DNA from: a virus
Virus record (IMG/VR): IMGVR_UViG_3300021364_000111
Span: 1-30,969 of that record
Reading direction: 5' to 3' (one strand)
Length of the DNA stretch: 30,969 bases
In this document: piece by piece, positions 23,288 through 29,672 of the stretch
How positions within the stretch are numbered: the stretch's first letter is position 1
How the letters are laid out: the number at the start of each line of letters is the position of its first letter
Notes under the pieces: generated by a model
What the model was told of the DNA's origin: nothing
The model's input: only the letters and a program-made list of their open reading frames with translations
The model's database searches: none
Position numbers and translations under genes: made by a program

Positions 23288-23401
23288 TTAAACTCCTTTT
23301 TTTCTCACAAAAGTTATAATACCTTGTTTGATTTCGTGTATCTCATACACCTGTTCGCTTTTGTCTATTATCTCTGTATATATTGTGGTTGCTTGTTTCA
23401 T
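23288..23401 (-). CDS. 37-residue first gene of the minus control operon
   Basis: This encodes MKQATTIYTEIIDKSEQVYE, then IHEIKQGIITFVRKKGV. It looks like a small beta-hairpin domain, not recognised. AAGGAG lies seven bases before the ATG, and the promoter at 23432-23460 is directly upstream, so this is the first gene read from the repressible minus promoter. A regulator such as an anti-repressor is possible by position only. Confidence 0.52.
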   Translation of the reverse strand: MKQATTIYTEIIDKSEQVYEIHEIKQGIITFVRKKGV

Positions 23402-23431
23402 TTTTTTCTCCTTTTTTTTAAGCATGAATAT

Positions 23432-23460
23432 ATAATACGATTAATAATCGTGTAAATCAA
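23432..23460 (-). promoter_or_regulatory. main minus early promoter with embedded perfect palindrome
   Basis: On minus, TTGATT (23460-23455), a 17-base spacer and TATTAT (23437-23432). The perfect palindrome ACGATTA-A-TAATCGT (23437-23451) fills the spacer, so a bound dimer would block the polymerase. It drives the 37-residue gene and probably the whole leftward set. Confidence 0.68.
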
Positions 23461-23472
23461 GTATATATATAT

Positions 23473-23485
23473 TGAAATAATTTCA
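23473..23485. promoter_or_regulatory. second palindromic operator candidate
   Basis: TGAAAT-A-ATTTCA is a perfect 13-base palindrome. It lies between the minus promoter and the plus HTH gene, 36 bases from the first palindrome. Both have the same central A. Related half-sites are not obvious, so two different regulators may act here. Confidence 0.45.
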
Positions 23486-23497
23486 TACATACGAATA

Positions 23498-23528
23498 TTG
23501 CACGCATTATAATTATATGTAATAATAT
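23498..23528 (+). promoter_or_regulatory. promoter candidate for the plus HTH gene
   Basis: TTGCAC (23498-23503) can pair with TAATAA (23520-23525, 16-base spacer) or TAATAT (23523-23528). Either start point would put the first transcribed base within a few bases of the ATG at 23536, and there is no Shine-Dalgarno, so the message would be nearly leaderless. Confidence 0.42.
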
Positions 23529-23535
23529 AGATGCA

Positions 23536-23700
23536 ATGAAAAAATATGAACACAACATTGATCTGTATAAAAGACTAAGAAACAAAAATATGAGTTGGCG
23601 TGAAATCGCTAAACACTTAGATATTCCAGAGAGTACTTTGTTTGAGTTTATCAAAAGAAATTACGTCGAAGTAATTTTATACGATTATATAAAGAAGTAA
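23536..23700 (+). CDS. 54-residue HTH protein, divergent repressor candidate
   Basis: This encodes MKKYEHNIDLYKRLRNKN, then MSWREIAKHLDIPESTLFEF, a clear HTH at about 19-41 of the resolvase/homeodomain-like type. It is divergent from the minus early operon, with two palindromes between them, the classic place for a switch repressor. It is shorter than CI-type repressors and has no dimerisation or cleavage domain, so it would act more like Arc or Cro. An in-frame ATG five bases upstream is closed at once by TGA. No Shine-Dalgarno is present. Confidence 0.6.
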   Translation: MKKYEHNIDLYKRLRNKNMSWREIAKHLDIPESTLFEFIKRNYVEVILYDYIKK

Positions 23701-23769
23701 TTTATTGATTTAGATTTTTTTTTAGTTTAGATTATTAATAGAAGTGTTTGCGTACTTTTTTTAAATATT

Positions 23770-24357
23770 ATGAAAAAAAATATGCAAATATTAGCACGAA
23801 CTGAAAAATTAAATATAAAAGATTTACGTAATAATGTAGGCCAGCTAAAAGACAAGGGTGTACCTGCTAATCCTAGGCGTATAGATAAGCATGCATATAA
23901 TAAATTAAAAACAAGTTTATTTGAAAAAGACTTAAACGAAATTAAAGAACTGTTAGTTATACCACATAATGATACCTATGTTGTTTTGTCGGGTAATATG
24001 CGATTGAAAGCTTATAAAGAATTAGGCTACATGCATATTAAATGTAAAGTTATTGATCCCGAAGTAGATGCACAAACGTTACAAAAAATTATTGTCATAG
24101 AAAATACTAACTATGGGTCTTGGGATGAGGATATATTGGCTAATGAATGGGAGCCCGAGTTATTGGATTCTTGGGGTTATGATTTACCTGATTTGGATAT
24201 CAGTGAGCTAACTGAAGATAAAAGTCTTTATGAGAATACAGAACAACTTAAAAATAAGTTTGTTTTAAGGGTCAGTGGTAAAAATCAAGACGAGATTATG
24301 TCTTTGTTAAATGAACTACAAGATAGAGGCTTTGAGGTAGAAGTTCGTAATGAGTAA
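23770..24357 (+). CDS. ParB-like domain protein (ParB/sulfiredoxin fold)
   Basis: 195 residues. Residues 12-95 carry the ParB N-terminal pattern: LNIKDLRNN, NPRRID at 34-39, a helix KLKTSLFEKD, VIPHNDTYVVLSGNMRLKAY (the GNMRLKA block binds nucleotide or acts in nuclease members) and IKCKVID. The C-terminal part contains WDEDILANEWEPELLDSWGYD, a block common in phage ParB-like proteins located next to the terminase. A role in packaging or modification of DNA ends fits its position; chromosome-type partition is less likely because there is no ParA. No ribosome site is visible. The stop overlaps the next start. Confidence 0.75.
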   Translation: MKKNMQILARTEKLNIKDLRNNVGQLKDKGVPANPRRIDKHAYNKLKTSLFEKDLNEIKELLVIPHNDTYVVLSGNMRLKAYKELGYMHIKCKVIDPEVDAQTLQKIIVIENTNYGSWDEDILANEWEPELLDSWGYDLPDLDISELTEDKSLYENTEQLKNKFVLRVSGKNQDEIMSLLNELQDRGFEVEVRNE

Positions 24358-24715
24358 GAATCTCACAAAAACTAACGCAAATAAAAAAGCAATGATAGCA
24401 GCTCTAGAAGCTTGTTTAGGCTTAGTAACACATGCTTGTAAGAAAGTAGGTATTTCTAGATGGACACATTATCAATGGCTAAAAGAGGATGAGGAATATA
24501 GGCTTTCATGTGAACAAGTTGGAGAAATAGTTATTGATATGGCTGAGTCATCTTTATATAAGCAAATTACCCAAGGTAATGCAGCTGCCACTATTTTTTT
24601 TCTAAAAACTAGAGGTAAAAAGCGTGGTTATCAAGAAGACCAGCAACTAATGATACAACCTAAACATGAGATTGTGCTTACCTATGATGCTGAAGCAAAG
24701 GAGATAGAAAAATGA
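24350..24715 (+). CDS. terS: terminase small subunit
   Basis: 121 residues with an HTH at about 25-45 (VTHACKKVGISRWTHYQWLKED), then a helix MAESSLYKQITQGNAAATIFFLKTRGKKRGY. The last block is typical of a widespread small-terminase family, where the N-terminal HTH recognises the packaging start and the C-terminal part contacts the large subunit. It overlaps the ParB-like gene by eight bases and the next gene by four (ATGA), and the large subunit follows two genes later. Confidence 0.82.
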   Translation: MSKNLTKTNANKKAMIAALEACLGLVTHACKKVGISRWTHYQWLKEDEEYRLSCEQVGEIVIDMAESSLYKQITQGNAAATIFFLKTRGKKRGYQEDQQLMIQPKHEIVLTYDAEAKEIEK

Positions 24716-24948
24716 TTTTAGATTTAAGTGACCGTATTGTTTTTGATTTATGGAATGTTCTATACGTACTGTTATTGTGTGCAGTTATTACAGGCACGAT
24801 TATAATTAATACTCTACTTACATTACGAATGACGTTTTATTGGAAGTCTTTTAGAGACCCTATAAATGCATTAAAAAAAGAAGAAAACTTAAAAGATATA
24901 TATGACCGTGCACAAGAGCAAGAAGAGATTGCTGGGAATCGTTTATGA
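24712..24948 (+). CDS. single-pass membrane protein in the packaging operon
   Basis: 78 residues. Residues 14-39 are a hydrophobic helix (LWNVLYVLLLCAVITGTIIIN), followed by a charged cytoplasmic tail (INALKKEENLKDIYDRAQEQEE). Placement between the terminase subunits is unusual for a membrane protein. It could be a holin, an i-spanin or a host-membrane effector. No partner with a lipobox is seen nearby. It is coupled on both sides by ATGA. Confidence 0.6.
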   Translation: MILDLSDRIVFDLWNVLYVLLLCAVITGTIIINTLLTLRMTFYWKSFRDPINALKKEENLKDIYDRAQEQEEIAGNRL

Positions 24949-25139
24949 TTACATTCAATAAAGGTAAAAAATATAGGTTTGAAGATTCAATTATTGATTG
25001 GGTGTTTTTAGGCAAGTGTAGCAATGGACAAGCCTATGACACATACACGTTTTTTAGTCGAACTCTCCAAAAACGGAAACAATTTAAACGTGGGGAGCTA
25101 AAGGATTTAAACATATTTTTAAATGAAAATAAGGCTTAA
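24945..25139 (+). CDS. small protein between the terminase genes
   Basis: 64 residues, compact and probably beta-rich: FNKGKKYRFEDSIIDWVFLG, then a basic stretch SRTLQKRKQFKRGELKD. I do not recognise it. It overlaps the large terminase start by 17 bases and follows the membrane protein by ATGA, so all four genes are co-translated. The basic second half could bind DNA, which would fit packaging. Confidence 0.58.
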   Translation: MITFNKGKKYRFEDSIIDWVFLGKCSNGQAYDTYTFFSRTLQKRKQFKRGELKDLNIFLNENKA

Positions 25140-26409
25140 TCAAAATCAGAGTAAAATCTTTGCTAACGTTTTTAATAAAGAAATGTTTATGCGGGATGAC
25201 TGCCCGAGAGAGATTGCTTTCTGGGGAGGATACGGCTCAGGTAAAAGTTTTATTTCTATTATTATTGCCTATTATTTATGTTCACAGCATAAGGACGTGC
25301 AATTGCTTATGACACGTTTCAGTTATAGACAGCTTAAAGATACTTGTATTGTGCAGTTTAAAGAAGCGTTTCCGCCTGAAGAATATGGTTACTACCATAG
25401 CAAGTCAGATAACGAATTTCACTTTAAAAACAATAGCCGCATAATTTTTAGATCGTTTGATGACCCTAGAAAGATTCTATCTAGTTCATTTGATGCGGTT
25501 ATTATGTGTCAGGCTGAAGAACTTAAAGAAGAGCATTTCTTAGGTGCGTTAGGTCGGCTAAGAGGTACAGCATTACCAAAAAAGCTTATATTTACAGAAG
25601 GTAACCCACGTTTTGGTTGGTGTAAAAAGCGATATCATGATCAAGATCTCCCAGATGATTGTATGTATATTCGTGCATCTACTTATAGTAATAGAAAAAA
25701 TCTTCCTACCGATTATATAAAAAATATGGAAGAGAATTACCCACCAAGTTATATAAAGCAGTTTTTAGAAGGTAATTGGGATAGCGTACAAAATGCTGTA
25801 TATGACTGCTTGATGGACCATCACATAATACCTAAGCAACGTATACAAAAACATTGGTACAAGTGTATTGGTTTAGACCATGGTACACGCGTAGATACAT
25901 CTATTGTTTTTTTAGCTAAGGATGAGACAGGCAATATATATATCTATGACGAGTGGCATAAATCTAAGCCATTAGTTAGTGAGATTGTAGAAGCTTGCAA
26001 TAAATATGGGCCAATGCCAATCATTGCTGATTACTCGATGAAAGTGGCTGATCGTGATTATGGTTCATGGTGGAAAGATTTACAGGCTGAAGGTTTGAGA
26101 TTGATTGAGGCTAAAAAAGAAAAGTCTGGAAACATATTATTAATTAATAAATTGTTATGGCAAAACAAATTAATGTTTTTTGATCATCTTCCTTACGTTA
26201 TAGATCAGCATAAAAATTATAGATATGTAGACACGCTACATGCAAACAATGATGAGTTTAAAGTCGTTAAAAAAGACGACCACTCAGTGGACGCAGTCCA
26301 GTATGCAATAAGACATATCAAAGACATAAAAGTTAAGTCGCCAGCAGATGCATTTATAATGACTGATGACAGGTTGACATTACGTGATTACGTGGAAGGA
26401 CGAGCATAA
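25123..26409 (+). CDS. terL: terminase large subunit
   Basis: 428 residues, the packaging ATPase-nuclease. ATPase domain: Walker A GGYGSGKS at 35-42; Walker B-like AVIMCQAEEL at 125-134, with catalytic Glu132 or Glu133; motif III FTEGNP at 157-162. Nuclease domain (RNase H fold): IGLDHGTRVDTSIVFL with Asp252; MPIIADYS with Asp303; and DDHSVDAVQYA with Asp386 and Asp390. It cuts concatemers and pumps DNA through the portal. The ribosome site is weak, so translation is probably coupled to the gene before. The portal gene that normally follows lies in the right place but on the other strand. Confidence 0.93.
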   Translation: MKIRLNQNQSKIFANVFNKEMFMRDDCPREIAFWGGYGSGKSFISIIIAYYLCSQHKDVQLLMTRFSYRQLKDTCIVQFKEAFPPEEYGYYHSKSDNEFHFKNNSRIIFRSFDDPRKILSSSFDAVIMCQAEELKEEHFLGALGRLRGTALPKKLIFTEGNPRFGWCKKRYHDQDLPDDCMYIRASTYSNRKNLPTDYIKNMEENYPPSYIKQFLEGNWDSVQNAVYDCLMDHHIIPKQRIQKHWYKCIGLDHGTRVDTSIVFLAKDETGNIYIYDEWHKSKPLVSEIVEACNKYGPMPIIADYSMKVADRDYGSWWKDLQAEGLRLIEAKKEKSGNILLINKLLWQNKLMFFDHLPYVIDQHKNYRYVDTLHANNDEFKVVKKDDHSVDAVQYAIRHIKDIKVKSPADAFIMTDDRLTLRDYVEGRA

Positions 26410-26442
26410 ATGAATAAAAAGAAAAAACCAAAGAAATATTAA
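26410..26442 (+). CDS. ten-residue lysine-rich mini-ORF
   Basis: It starts directly after the terL stop (TAAATG) and encodes MNKKKKPKKY. Its stop overlaps the AAGGAG site of the next gene. It may be a real peptide or only a translational bridge that keeps ribosomes on the message. Confidence 0.25.
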   Translation: MNKKKKPKKY

Positions 26443-26452
26443 GGAGAAAAAA

Positions 26453-27040
26453 ATGAATGACCCAAATACAGCAGTAGCAATTAACAATTTAAGAGCAGAA
26501 GTAGGCGACATGTTCAAGTCTGTTAATAAATCTATTGATGCACGAATTAATAATGTTGTAGAGCAAGTTTTAAATAAGTCACTTGATTTTCATACAGCAA
26601 CTAAAAAAAAGGCGTTAGAAGATATAACAGTTAATGCTCCTCTTAGTGTTGATCAGCTAACACAGCTTTATAGACAATTATTTAACGATATAAATGACAT
26701 AAAAAGTAATACTACTAATTATGCACTTTACGATCAGATGCAAGTAATCGGTAAACAGTTTGATGAAATGCGTTCTGAATTTTCATGGGTAAAAAACACG
26801 CTAAACCAAATGGTAGCTGATAAATATATTGAAGCTGGTATTGATCCAGAAGAATTAGAAAGTTTATATCAAAAATCAGATTTAAGCCCTGACTTTGTTG
26901 CAAAACAGTTTAATATAAGTAAAGAGATGTTTTACAAGGTTATTAATGGTAAGGAAGTAAACCCAAACGAAAAGCGCAAACACGAAATGAAGCAGTTTTT
27001 TCTTAAAAAAATATATGAGGTACAAAATGCCTCTATATAG
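26453..27040 (+). CDS. helical protein with C-terminal HTH-like segment
   Basis: 195 residues, mainly helical. Residues 1-60 are an amphipathic region (INNLRAEVGDMFKSVNKSID), 65-125 a second coiled region (QLYRQLFNDINDIKSN, MRSEFSWVKNTLNQM). The last 55 residues (SDLSPDFVAKQFNISKEMFY) resemble an HTH with recognition helix FNISKEMFYKVING. It could be a DNA-binding accessory to packaging or a regulator of late genes, based on position and fold only. AAGGAG at the start is strong. Confidence 0.6.
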   Translation: MNDPNTAVAINNLRAEVGDMFKSVNKSIDARINNVVEQVLNKSLDFHTATKKKALEDITVNAPLSVDQLTQLYRQLFNDINDIKSNTTNYALYDQMQVIGKQFDEMRSEFSWVKNTLNQMVADKYIEAGIDPEELESLYQKSDLSPDFVAKQFNISKEMFYKVINGKEVNPNEKRKHEMKQFFLKKIYEVQNASI

Positions 27041-27395
27041 TTACAAGTGTTATTCATGTAATAACATACAAGACTTTTATTTTGGACTTACGGACTCACA
27101 TCATGTTAATTGTAGTAATTGTAAGTCAACTAACTGCAAACAGTATTTTGGAAATGCCAATATATCAGTTCATGGGTTTACTGAGTTTGTTGACCCTAGA
27201 GGCGGTTCAGAGCGATTAAGTATGGCGCAGATTAGAGATGTAGAAAGAAAAGAAGGACTTACTTACCTTTCGCATGAAGAACATGACAAGGAAATAGCTA
27301 AGAATAAAAAACATCGAGAAGCTATGGCCGCACAAAAAAACCGTGACATTGCTGAGAAGGCTACTAAAGAACTTATGAATAAATGGAATCACTAA
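27027..27395 (+). CDS. FmdB-type zinc-ribbon protein
   Basis: 122 residues from the ATG at 27027 (MPLYSYKCYSCNN). An upstream ATG at 27015 only adds four residues and would consume the GAGG ribosome site. Two CxxC pairs, Cys8/Cys11 and Cys29/Cys32, with Cys37 next to the second, form the zinc ribbon of the FmdB/CxxC family. The rest is a charged helix (EEHDKEIAKNKKHREAMAAQ). These proteins recur in phage packaging-lysis regions and their function is unknown, perhaps regulatory. Confidence 0.78.
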   Translation: MPLYSYKCYSCNNIQDFYFGLTDSHHVNCSNCKSTNCKQYFGNANISVHGFTEFVDPRGGSERLSMAQIRDVERKEGLTYLSHEEHDKEIAKNKKHREAMAAQKNRDIAEKATKELMNKWNH

Positions 27396-27404
27396 GGAGG
27401 AGTC

Positions 27405-27533
27405 ATGCCACTAGACTATGGAAAATCTAAAAAAGCTTTTGAAAAAAATATTAAAACAGAACTACAGGCAGGAAAACCAATAAAGCAGGCATTAGCTATT
27501 GCTTACTCTATAAAGAAAGGAAAGAAAAAATGA
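27405..27533 (+). CDS. 42-residue basic phage protein (MPLxxGKSKKAxxxNIKTEL type)
   Basis: The product starts MPLDYGKSKKAFEKNIKTEL, then GKPIKQALAIAYSIKKGKKK. This is a recurring tiny phage protein with a Lys-rich N-terminus and an amphipathic AIAYS helix. The very strong AAGGAGGAG ribosome site and the ATGA overlap with the next gene support it. The role is unknown. It often lies near packaging or lysis genes. Confidence 0.72.
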   Translation: MPLDYGKSKKAFEKNIKTELQAGKPIKQALAIAYSIKKGKKK

Positions 27534-27718
27534 ATTTAAATAATATTGCAGGGATTGTTATTGATCGTGTGTTTAATCAAGGCAAAAAAAAATCAATTGA
27601 AGCAACTGGTATATTGGTATTAATACTAAGTCATTGGTTACCAGAAGAAATAGCGAAAAACATTATAACTGGTCTTGGTGGTTTGTGGGCTGCTTACAAG
27701 CTATATGATAAAGACTAA
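27530..27718 (+). CDS. holin-like small membrane protein
   Basis: 62 residues. Residues 23-36 (IEATGILVLILSHW) and 44-58 (NIITGLGGLWAAYKLY) are moderately hydrophobic helices separated by a polar turn (LPEEIAK). This two-helix layout is seen in short holins. Two genes later comes the M15 endolysin, which needs a holin because it has no signal peptide. The start overlaps the previous stop. Without experimental or database support the assignment is tentative. Confidence 0.55.
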   Translation: MNLNNIAGIVIDRVFNQGKKKSIEATGILVLILSHWLPEEIAKNIITGLGGLWAAYKLYDKD

Positions 27719-27893
27719 AATAGACGACTTAGAATACTATGATTTAAGAAATATTAAAATTTGCTATGTAAGCCCATTAAATGGCAGCTATGACTTTTAC
27801 GCAAAGTCGGAAGATATATTAGACGAAGCAATAATAGAATTCGAAAATGGTAATCTAATTAGTTTAGATATGATATTCTTAAATGTGAACTAA
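27705..27893 (+). CDS. small protein before the endolysin
   Basis: 62 residues from the ATG at 27705 (MIKTKIDDLEYYDLRNI). A TTG at 27675 would add ten residues but lies deep inside the holin-like gene without a ribosome site. The product is acidic (DILDEAIIEFENG) and probably a small alpha/beta fold. It is not recognised. It overlaps the previous gene by 14 bases and the endolysin start by one (TAATG), so it belongs to the lysis unit. Confidence 0.58.
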   Translation: MIKTKIDDLEYYDLRNIKICYVSPLNGSYDFYAKSEDILDEAIIEFENGNLISLDMIFLNVN

Positions 27894-28312
27894 TGGAAAA
27901 CATAACAAAAAATTTTATACTGCCCGAATTTATTGCTAAAGAGACATGGGATAAATATGGCCATAGAGCACTATGGCAAATAGATAGCCGTATAATAGAA
28001 ACATGTCAAAAGCTAAGAGATAACTTAGGTATTCCGCTTACAATAAACAACTGGTACTACGGTGGGGATAGGCATGAGTCAGGATTACGTGTTGAGGGTA
28101 TGAAAAACTATAGCCCTACAAGTCAACATGCTTCAGGTCGAGCTGTTGATATTATTAGTAAAGATATGTCGGCTGAGGAGATGAGGCAGCATATATTTGA
28201 CAACAAGTATGAGTATCCCTACATAAAAGCAATTGAGCGTAATGTTTCGTGGTTACACATAGATTGCAGACATACAAATAGCAATAACTTTATGCTTTTT
28301 GACCCAAAATAA
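27893..28312 (+). CDS. M15-family peptidase endolysin
   Basis: 139 residues of the zinc D-Ala-D-Ala/L-Ala-D-Glu peptidase M15 type, which cuts peptidoglycan cross-links. Motifs: SQHASGRAVDI at 77-87 with His79 and Asp86, and ERNVSWLHID at 115-124 with Glu115 as base, His122 as metal ligand and Asp124. The N-terminus FILPEFIAKETWDKYG and WQIDSRIIETCQKLRDNLG match the phage small M15 proteins (Peptidase_M15_3). There is no signal sequence, so a holin is needed. It is the last gene before a hairpin and the non-coding region. Confidence 0.87.
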   Translation: MENITKNFILPEFIAKETWDKYGHRALWQIDSRIIETCQKLRDNLGIPLTINNWYYGGDRHESGLRVEGMKNYSPTSQHASGRAVDIISKDMSAEEMRQHIFDNKYEYPYIKAIERNVSWLHIDCRHTNSNNFMLFDPK

Positions 28313-28358
28313 ATTTGTAAATAATATTTTATTAGAATATATTTAAAGAGGAATTAGC

Positions 28359-28397
28359 GGCCCAGTGATAGTGATTGCGATTTAATTTGACTGGGCC
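28359..28397 (+). terminator. hairpin after the lysis operon
   Basis: GGCCCAGT pairs perfectly with ACTGGGCC across a 23-base loop. It lies 47 bases after the endolysin stop. The following bases (TTAAGAATTGTTGTT) are only partly T-rich, so termination may be weak. The interval 28398-28500 shows no supported gene. Confidence 0.5.
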
Positions 28398-28500
28398 TTA
28401 AGAATTGTTGTTAACACTTAAATAACATTTACATGCCAAGTTTTAACGTCAATTTACTGCATATTATTATAGATGCAAATTGCTTCTATTACAAAATATA

Positions 28501-28527
28501 TATAATGTTTTTTATTTTTTACAATAC
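28501..28527 (+). repeat. 27-base direct repeat, left copy flanking the secreted-protein gene
   Basis: TATAATG then TTTTTTATTTTTTACAATAC. The copy at 28963-28989 differs at one base only. The two copies bracket the gene at 28560-28796. Confidence 0.75.
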
Positions 28528-28529
28528 TA

Positions 28530-28578
28530 TTATTATTACAAATATTAAGCAGTTATTAATTAATAGCTGTAATAATAA
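28530..28578. repeat. 11-base perfect inverted repeat at the end of the secreted-protein gene
   Basis: TTATTATTACA (28530-28540) and TGTAATAATAA (28568-28578) enclose 27 bases that include the stop codon of the minus gene. No T-run follows on either strand, so this may be a stabilising 3' structure rather than a terminator. Confidence 0.55.
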
Positions 28579-28796
28579 CCGCTACTTTTATCGTTTTTAT
28601 ATTTATTTGTACCCTTTTTACCTGTATAAGGATTTGTATTTCCTTTGTAAGAGTAATTATCTCTAACAGTTCCGTTAGAATCAGACCTATAATAGCCATT
28701 AACATAAGTGCCGTCAGCTCTGTAATAGCCATTAACGTATGTAGAAGCATAAGTTAAAGATGTTACTGTTAACAAAAGAATAAGTAAAATTTTCAT
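28560..28796 (-). CDS. secreted small protein with YVNGYYR repeats
   Basis: 78 residues. Residues 1-17 are a signal peptide (MKILLILLLTVTSLTYA). The mature part has two 11-residue repeats, TYVNGYYRADG at 19-29 and TYVNGYYRSDS at 30-40, then DNYSYKGNTNPYTGKKGTNK. This pattern is widespread in small exported proteins of proteobacteria, of unknown role. AAGGA lies eight bases before the ATG, and GTATAC palindromes lie further upstream. The gene is alone on minus and set between direct repeats, so it looks like an added cargo gene (moron) acquired from a host. Confidence 0.75.
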   Translation of the reverse strand: MKILLILLLTVTSLTYASTYVNGYYRADGTYVNGYYRSDSNGTVRDNYSYKGNTNPYTGKKGTNKYKNDKSSGYYYSY

Positions 28797-29015
28797 AGTG
28801 TGAATCCTTTTTTTTATATTTTATAAAATAAAGTATACACCGTATTAACTATATTTTATACAACTTTAAGTATACTTATCGTTTTGCTAAACTCGGCAAT
28901 ACGTTTAAAACTGGATTATTTTACAAAAATTTAGTAATTTGACATGAATTTATACTAATGCTTATAATCTTTTTTATTTTTTACAATACCATAACTATTT
29001 AGTTTTAATTTGTTT
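28797..29015. other. non-coding stretch with GTATAC sites upstream of the secreted-protein gene
   Basis: No supported gene. ATTTTA-TAAAAT is a perfect palindrome near 28819-28830. GTATAC occurs at 28833-28838 and again inside the perfect palindrome AAGTATACTT at 28868-28877, about 36 bases apart, possible operators for the minus cargo gene. The rest is AT-rich. Confidence 0.4.
28963..28989 (+). repeat. 27-base direct repeat, right copy
   Basis: TATAATC then TTTTTTATTTTTTACAATAC. Same orientation as 28501-28527, with 26 of 27 bases equal, 462 bases apart. Confidence 0.75.
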
Positions 29016-29086
29016 GCCGCCACAGAACCCAATTAAAAAAACAATTCAGAACATGTATATGTTATAAAGAAAAAAATTGTGGCGGC
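29016..29086. repeat. stem-loop 1 of the non-coding array
   Basis: GCCGCCACA (29016-29024) and TGTGGCGGC (29078-29086) are a perfect nine-base inverted repeat. They are unusually GC-rich in this AT-rich genome and enclose a 53-base A-rich loop. No T-run follows on either strand. Confidence 0.6.
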
Positions 29087-29114
29087 TATTCTTTAATTAT
29101 AGCTACTTTCTTGC

Positions 29115-29158
29115 AATTTTCATTTTACCAAATTGTAACAACAGTTATAATGAAAATT
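29115..29158. repeat. stem-loop 2 of the non-coding array
   Basis: AATTTTCATT (29115-29124) and AATGAAAATT (29149-29158), ten perfect pairs around a 24-base loop that can itself pair through TTAC/GTAA. Confidence 0.5.
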
Positions 29159-29171
29159 CCTTCGTAAATTA

Positions 29172-29200
29172 GGGTTAGTAAATACATTTAATGCTAACCC
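29172..29200 (+). terminator. stem-loop 3, terminator-like
   Basis: GGGTTAG (29172-29178) and CTAACCC (29194-29200), followed by GTTTTTATAATT on plus. The T-run suits an intrinsic terminator for a plus transcript entering from the left. Confidence 0.6.
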
Positions 29201-29258
29201 GTTTTTATAATTGTAGTTTAACTAATTTACTTTTATAATTATGTTTAAAGCATATTTG

Positions 29259-29298
29259 AGGGCAATGTTTTTTCCTGTTTCATTTATATCATTGCCCT
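29259..29298 (+). terminator. stem-loop 4, terminator-like
   Basis: AGGGCAATG (29259-29267) and CATTGCCCT (29290-29298), nine perfect pairs with a T-rich 22-base loop, followed by TTACTTTG. It may act as a second plus terminator or as part of a structured RNA. Confidence 0.55.
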
Positions 29299-29414
29299 TT
29301 ACTTTGTTAGTTTTATAATTTATTATTTTAATAATGATAAAACCCATTAGCCATCACATCATCTGATATCACACGTTGTGAATAGTAGGATAGATGTCTT
29401 AAGTAGATCATTTT

Positions 29415-29459
29415 TCCTACTGGCTTATCAAGTCAGTAAACTAATCAAAGCCAGTAGGA
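29415..29459. repeat. stem-loop 5 of the non-coding array
   Basis: TCCTACTGGCTT (29415-29426) and AAGCCAGTAGGA (29448-29459), twelve perfect pairs. A third segment AGTAGGA at 29384-29390 could pair with the left arm instead. It is followed by A-rich sequence, so it is not an intrinsic terminator. Confidence 0.6.
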
Positions 29460-29519
29460 GTTTCAAAAAAATAATTAAACAATTAATCAATATAATTGTT
29501 AATGGCAAAAAAACATTTT

Positions 29520-29613
29520 CGTGACTCCAAGAATATGATAAGTGCTTGAGAGGTACTTACCAAACTTATATTAATAAGTGATTCACAGGTACTTATTAAT
29601 AAAAGGAGTCACG
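29520..29613 (+). ncRNA. three-way-junction structured element (ncRNA candidate)
   Basis: An outer stem CGTGACTCC (29520-29528) with GGAGTCACG (29605-29613) encloses two hairpins. Hairpin a is TAAGT/ACTTA at 29539-29559, extendable with wobble pairs to a three-base loop. Hairpin b is TATTAATAAGT/ACTTATTAATA at 29569-29601. The hairpins are a duplicated 20-base unit, AAGTGNTTNANAGGTACTTA, 36 bases apart. Junction lengths are 10, 9 and 3 bases. No gene is seen here. Strand is assigned from the neighbouring plus recombinase unit and could be wrong. Confidence 0.45.
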
Positions 29614-29672
29614 ATATTCATTACTGCAATTAAATATTAATTTTTTGTTTACATGTATCAATGTTTTTTGCG

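Noticed and set aside
23457-23654. Minus-strand 65-residue hydrophobic frame
   Set aside because: It overlaps the promoter-operator region and the plus HTH gene, which is the better coding candidate.
28433-28666. Plus-strand Tyr/Phe/Ile-rich frame
   Set aside because: Low-complexity AT-driven translation, opposite the secreted-protein gene and over direct repeats.
29502-29546. Fourteen-residue ORF MAKKHFRDSKNMIS inside the stem-loop region
   Set aside because: No ribosome site, and it is interrupted by the conserved stems, so structure rather than coding explains the sequence.
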